Of a stretch of DNA of 64,000 nucleotides, positions 60,383-64,000 are shown in pieces (within the stretch, counting starts at the first letter, position 1; each line of letters begins with the position of its first letter). The DNA is from Flavobacteriaceae bacterium (GTDB lineage: Bacteria; Bacteroidota; Bacteroidia; Flavobacteriales; Flavobacteriaceae), in contig JAHEHE010000001.1 of NCBI GenBank assembly GCA_024644725.1, positions 25,257 to 89,256 on the forward strand. Reading direction: 5' to 3'. Under the pieces are notes generated by a model, which saw nothing but the letters and a program-made list of their open reading frames with translations, was not told the origin of the DNA and did no database searches. The position numbers and the translations under genes were made by a program.

Positions 60383-61084
60383 ATGCCTATGAAAAAAAGA
60401 TTACTCCTCCTACTAATTTTATTGGTTGCATTTTCTCTGTCCTATGGACAAATGGATTATTCTGAAGTACAATTCAGAAGTTTTATCTATAAATATAAAG
60501 AAGAACAGCCACGCACCTCAGAGATCGGTATTGAAAAAGAGTTTCTCGAAGAGATCATCTACCTGTTGGGCAAGGATATCTATACCCGTCAGGAACTGGA
60601 AGAAATCGTATACAAGACCTGGTTGGCCATGGAAAACCCTAAGGTATTTGATTATGTCTACAAGGATTTTTCCGTTTCGTCGAACAAGAACTGGGGAAGC
60701 GAGAATGCGAATGGTGAAATTGTACTTGAGCCCAACCCCTATCTGACCGACTGGACAGTAAGCGACGACGAGTACCCTTATTTCCAATTGGCCCTTAACA
60801 AGATTCTGGAGCACTTCCAACTCATGACCTATGGAGATGATGCAGAGAGTGTAGCCAGCTCTTTTAACAACTTGTTGATTACCAGAGAATTTGAGCTGAC
60901 AGAACCCAGAGATGATGACTGGGCGTACTCCTACCTGGAAACTATAAACCAGGATCTGGCACAACAGGGTCTGGTGGCTCTCGTGACGAAAGGGTATTAC
61001 AACATTGTTGTTTGTGACCTGGAGAGCAAGGAAAAGCTCACAGATTTATTTGAAAAATTCAAGTGGGAATTGGTTCAACCCTAA
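60383..61084 (+). CDS. Secreted protein of unknown family (paralog A); start may be 60389
   Basis: Signal peptide ...LSYGQ; shares blocks with 61216-61914. Confidence 0.75.
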   Translation: MPMKKRLLLLLILLVAFSLSYGQMDYSEVQFRSFIYKYKEEQPRTSEIGIEKEFLEEIIYLLGKDIYTRQELEEIVYKTWLAMENPKVFDYVYKDFSVSSNKNWGSENANGEIVLEPNPYLTDWTVSDDEYPYFQLALNKILEHFQLMTYGDDAESVASSFNNLLITREFELTEPRDDDWAYSYLETINQDLAQQGLVALVTKGYYNIVVCDLESKEKLTDLFEKFKWELVQP

Positions 61085-61110
61085 TTCCTGCTGAAGTTCC
61101 CCTCATTGAT

Positions 61111-61144
61111 ATCTGCTTTTAGAAATAAAAGCAGATTTTTTTTT
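61111..61144 (+). terminator. Intrinsic terminator
   Basis: ATCTGCTTTT agaaat AAAAGCAGAT followed by T8+. Confidence 0.8.
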
Positions 61145-61215
61145 ATTAAATTAGCCAATAAAAGGGGGTTCATTTCGTTAAAAACCCAGACGATTTTGAA
61201 CGTTAAACACTATCA

Positions 61216-61914
61216 ATGGTGAAAAAGGTCGCTTTTCTGATTTTCTTCATGCTCTGTGGAATTGGCGCTTTTTCTCAACAAAAGGATTATACCGAGATCA
61301 AGTTCAAGAGCAAGTTGCGGCATTACACAAAGGTAAAGCCCAAAACGAGAGAATTTGGCATTGATAAAGCGCTCTTTGATGAATTGGCCGACAAACTCAC
61401 CATGGACGCCTTCAACGACAAGGAGAAGGCCGTGCTGGCCAACAAGTTGTGGTTGGCAGTCTCCGATCCCCAGAAATTCGACTTCGTTTACAAAGATTAT
61501 TCACTCAACACCATCAAGAATTGGGGGGTCAAGATCAAATTTGAGGATCCCAATTTTGAGCCCAACCCCTACCTGGCCAAATGGACGGTCACTGGTGATG
61601 AATTCTTGTATTTCCAATGGGCGATAACCCAAATTTTGACCTATGAAGGACTCATGGCCTACAGCGAGAAAGCCAAGGTCGCTCAAAAGGCCATTCACGA
61701 TCTGATCCTGATAAAGCACTTGAATTTCTATGCGCCGCGAACCGACGAATACGCCTATGATTATTTGCATCGCAACAATTCACTGCTTGCCAAAAAAAAC
61801 CTGGTCATTCTGATTTACAATTACCATTTTGACTACCTGGTGTGCCGATTGGACGAGAAAGATCGCGTCATCGAACTCCTCGGAAAACTCAAATGGGAAT
61901 TTGTCGTTCCGTAG
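61216..61914 (+). CDS. Secreted protein of unknown family (paralog B)
   Basis: Signal peptide ...GAFSQ; FVYKDYSLNTIKNWG, EPNPYLAKWTVTGDEFLYFQ as in paralog A. Confidence 0.75.
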   Translation: MVKKVAFLIFFMLCGIGAFSQQKDYTEIKFKSKLRHYTKVKPKTREFGIDKALFDELADKLTMDAFNDKEKAVLANKLWLAVSDPQKFDFVYKDYSLNTIKNWGVKIKFEDPNFEPNPYLAKWTVTGDEFLYFQWAITQILTYEGLMAYSEKAKVAQKAIHDLILIKHLNFYAPRTDEYAYDYLHRNNSLLAKKNLVILIYNYHFDYLVCRLDEKDRVIELLGKLKWEFVVP

Positions 61915-61916
61915 GC

Positions 61917-61942
61917 TAAAAAAAGCGACTATTTAGTCGCTT
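61917..61942 (-). terminator. Intrinsic terminator of the cupin gene
   Basis: AAGCGACT atttAGTCGCTT with A-run on + (T-run on -). Confidence 0.65.
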
Positions 61943-61949
61943 AATCGGT

Positions 61950-62426
61950 CTATTCCTCAACTGCAAAGGCATCGACAGGCTCCACAAAACCTACAAATAA
62001 AACGCATGGCTCCTTGCTAATGCATTTTGCAGTGTGCTCCTTTTTGGCAGGCCCAAAGGCATAGTTCCCCGTTTTCATGATTCTTTTTGGCTCTCCCTTG
62101 TAAGTGACTTCCAACTCCCCCGACAGGAGTATCATTCTTTCGGCTGAATTGTGCCAGTGATTCGGAAGGTCCAGTCCTCCCTCAAATTTAAAAACTACGT
62201 CTGTGTTTGGGACCGCCATGTCTCCATGCAAAACCGCTGCCTTGCATCCTTCAGGTATAAAAGGAGGGCATGGACCCCATTGTATCGATTTATCATCGAT
62301 TGACTTGAGTACAGAGTTTTCCATTTCTGAGCCATCACCTTTCTGAGCCATCGCTGTAGTTACCAGCAAAAGCGTCAAAAGAGTGAATAGGGACGCCAGT
62401 TTTTGAAAAGATTGTAAGGTTTTCAT
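61950..62426 (-). CDS. Secreted cupin-domain protein
   Basis: GGLDLPNHWHNSAERMILLSGELEVTYKGEPKRIMKTGNYAFGPAKKEHTAKC; signal peptide from MKTLQSFQKLASLF. Confidence 0.85.
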   Translation of the reverse strand: MKTLQSFQKLASLFTLLTLLLVTTAMAQKGDGSEMENSVLKSIDDKSIQWGPCPPFIPEGCKAAVLHGDMAVPNTDVVFKFEGGLDLPNHWHNSAERMILLSGELEVTYKGEPKRIMKTGNYAFGPAKKEHTAKCISKEPCVLFVGFVEPVDAFAVEE

Positions 62427-62645
62427 AGTTCTAGGGTTTAAGTTATTAATTTGATTTTTGGAATTCGATATTTTCAAAGGACTTTGGTTTCTTGAAGGAC
62501 TAAATTCAAAGATCACTCCCAAATGAGACGGTTGCACTCTTGAAACACCGAAATAACCAGGTCCTTATATGCTCACTAAAATAGAACTGAATTTTGGAAT
62601 CGATTATAAGAATAGCATCAAAAACCTGTAAAAATGATTCATTTC

Positions 62646-63770
62646 CTATCTCACCAGTTCTGAGGGAAGAATATGGTAGGCTCCGGAAAAACACTTTGAA
62701 AAATACGCCGGACTGTTAAAACCTGTATCAAAGGCAACTTCAGAGATATTCCCTCTTTTTTTCAAAAGCAGATGCAGGGCTTTTTCGAGACGGTATTCTT
62801 TTACAAACGTGTTCAGTGACTTTCCCGTCAATCCTTTCACCTTTCTATAGAGTTGAGCCTTGCTGAGCCCCAGATTGGAGCTGAAGTGTTCAACTTTGAG
62901 ATCAGCCCGGGTATAGGAAATATCCAGAAAGTCCATAAGGGCATTAAGGAAACGCTCTTCCTCTGGGTTCAAAGTGCGTATATCCCGCTGTGGCAAACCC
63001 GTATTCTGATTTTCGCTATCGTATAGGTCCCTGAGGTCAGAAGAGATGATGATCTTCCCCTGGACAGCATGACAAAGCCTTTCTGCTTGTTCTATAGTTT
63101 GTTTGAACAATCCTTCCTCATGTTCAAACGGTAGACCGGAGCTCAATCCAATTTTAATTACCAGATCATCCTTGGGCCGGATATCCGTGGGCTGCATCTT
63201 GTCTTTAGACAATTCCCTGATTTGGGTTAATTCGAAATCTCTGTCCCTGAAATAATCCTTCAGTTTCTGGGCGCAATTCAATGCGGCAGACACCGATCGG
63301 AATGAAATGAGCACCCTGTATCTTTCAGACTGTACCTCCGTACCATCAAACTCTTTTATTATTTGAGTCATTGCTTCGTCGCAGGCGGCAAGGTTCTGAG
63401 CGGAAACACATTTATTAATTCGGATCACCATCAAAATCCGAAATGCCGGGTCATTAATGATGTTCAGGTCGGTGTTTCGGGCCTTCGCCGGATCTTCGAT
63501 GCGCCCAAGAAAAGATTCGACTATACTCGGTTCTACCTCAATGATTCGGTTGGCAACGGCTCCATGAGCCTCGTTGTGCATGTCCTGCAAAGCTTGTTTG
63601 TTTGGGGCCTGGATCAGGCAAAAGGCCGTATTTCGGACCTCATCGAACCAATAGGTCATTCCCTTGCACCCGAATTTATGTTCAATCTTCAAATCCTCCT
63701 GATGAAGTCTTGCTACTTCCTCAGCTGTGACCGATTCGGGAAGGTCATGGCGATCCATAAAAATAGGCAT
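62646..63770 (-). CDS. DUF4242 (SCO4226-like nickel-binding fold) + nucleotidyl-cyclase-like domain + AraC-type HTH regulator
   Basis: N-term MPIFMDRHDLPESVTAEEVARLHQEDLKIEHKFGCKG; middle VIKIGLSSGLPFEHEEGLFKQTIEQAERLCHAVQGKIIISSDL; C-term LSKAQLYRKVKGLTGKSLNTFVKEYRLEKALHLL...VAFDTGFNSPAYFSKCF. Confidence 0.8.
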   Translation of the reverse strand: MPIFMDRHDLPESVTAEEVARLHQEDLKIEHKFGCKGMTYWFDEVRNTAFCLIQAPNKQALQDMHNEAHGAVANRIIEVEPSIVESFLGRIEDPAKARNTDLNIINDPAFRILMVIRINKCVSAQNLAACDEAMTQIIKEFDGTEVQSERYRVLISFRSVSAALNCAQKLKDYFRDRDFELTQIRELSKDKMQPTDIRPKDDLVIKIGLSSGLPFEHEEGLFKQTIEQAERLCHAVQGKIIISSDLRDLYDSENQNTGLPQRDIRTLNPEEERFLNALMDFLDISYTRADLKVEHFSSNLGLSKAQLYRKVKGLTGKSLNTFVKEYRLEKALHLLLKKRGNISEVAFDTGFNSPAYFSKCFSGAYHILPSELVR

Positions 63771-63951
63771 GGTCAGTTGATTTTAATTGATTGACAACGT
63801 GATTGTTGTACTAATATAGCAAAAAAGCACGAAATGTTTAATTTTTGGGTTACAATACGGGGAAATAACTGAACGTTTGACTATGCCGATACCGCTAAAG
63901 TTCAGTAGAAGCAGATATGATGAAAATACCATCTATAACTCTAATAGAGGT

Positions 63952-64000
63952 CGGTATTCCCCTACAACAGTTTGGTATTCGTCTCGACAGGTCAGTATTC
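63952..64000. repeat. Three direct repeats of (C/T)GGTATTC / AGTATTC at ~20-21 bp spacing
   Basis: GGTATTC 63953-63959, GGTATTC 63974-63980, AGTATTC 63994-64000; cut by window end. Confidence 0.5.

Overview
This 64 kb window is a gene-dense, mostly chromosomal segment from a Bacteroidota genome. It looks like Flavobacteriia, because it carries gliding/T9SS genes gldJ, porU, porV, gldF and gldG and TANNTTTG-like promoter boxes. About 55 protein genes can be supported, mostly housekeeping: fumC, ackA/pta, hutI, lipA, punA, lpxK, ribBA-like, lptF/G-like, lolA, ftsK, dgkA, tpx, lpdA, argS, murF, cdd, purC, phoH, dnaN. No rRNA, tRNA, CRISPR array, transposase or prophage was recognised. The most unusual feature is the lipA-punA intergenic region (about 16.11-16.75 kb). 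It holds three tandem short units, each with a promoter-like box, a hairpin exposing a TTCCYCA loop, a near-invariant 27-nt nano-ORF (M/L-INFELVS-stop) and an intrinsic terminator. These look like an undescribed family of sibling small RNAs or leader-peptide RNAs. Other points of interest: a gluconokinase/6-phosphogluconate dehydrogenase fusion downstream of a GMC oxidoreductase and gluconate-2-DH subunit-3-like pair; a RibBA whose GTP cyclohydrolase II half has lost its zinc cysteines; a DUF4242/cyclase-like/AraC three-domain regulator with ~21-bp-spaced repeats upstream; a 38-aa membrane ORF with a TTG start between a PIG-L deacetylase and an SSS transporter; and a tandem pair of secreted proteins of unknown family.
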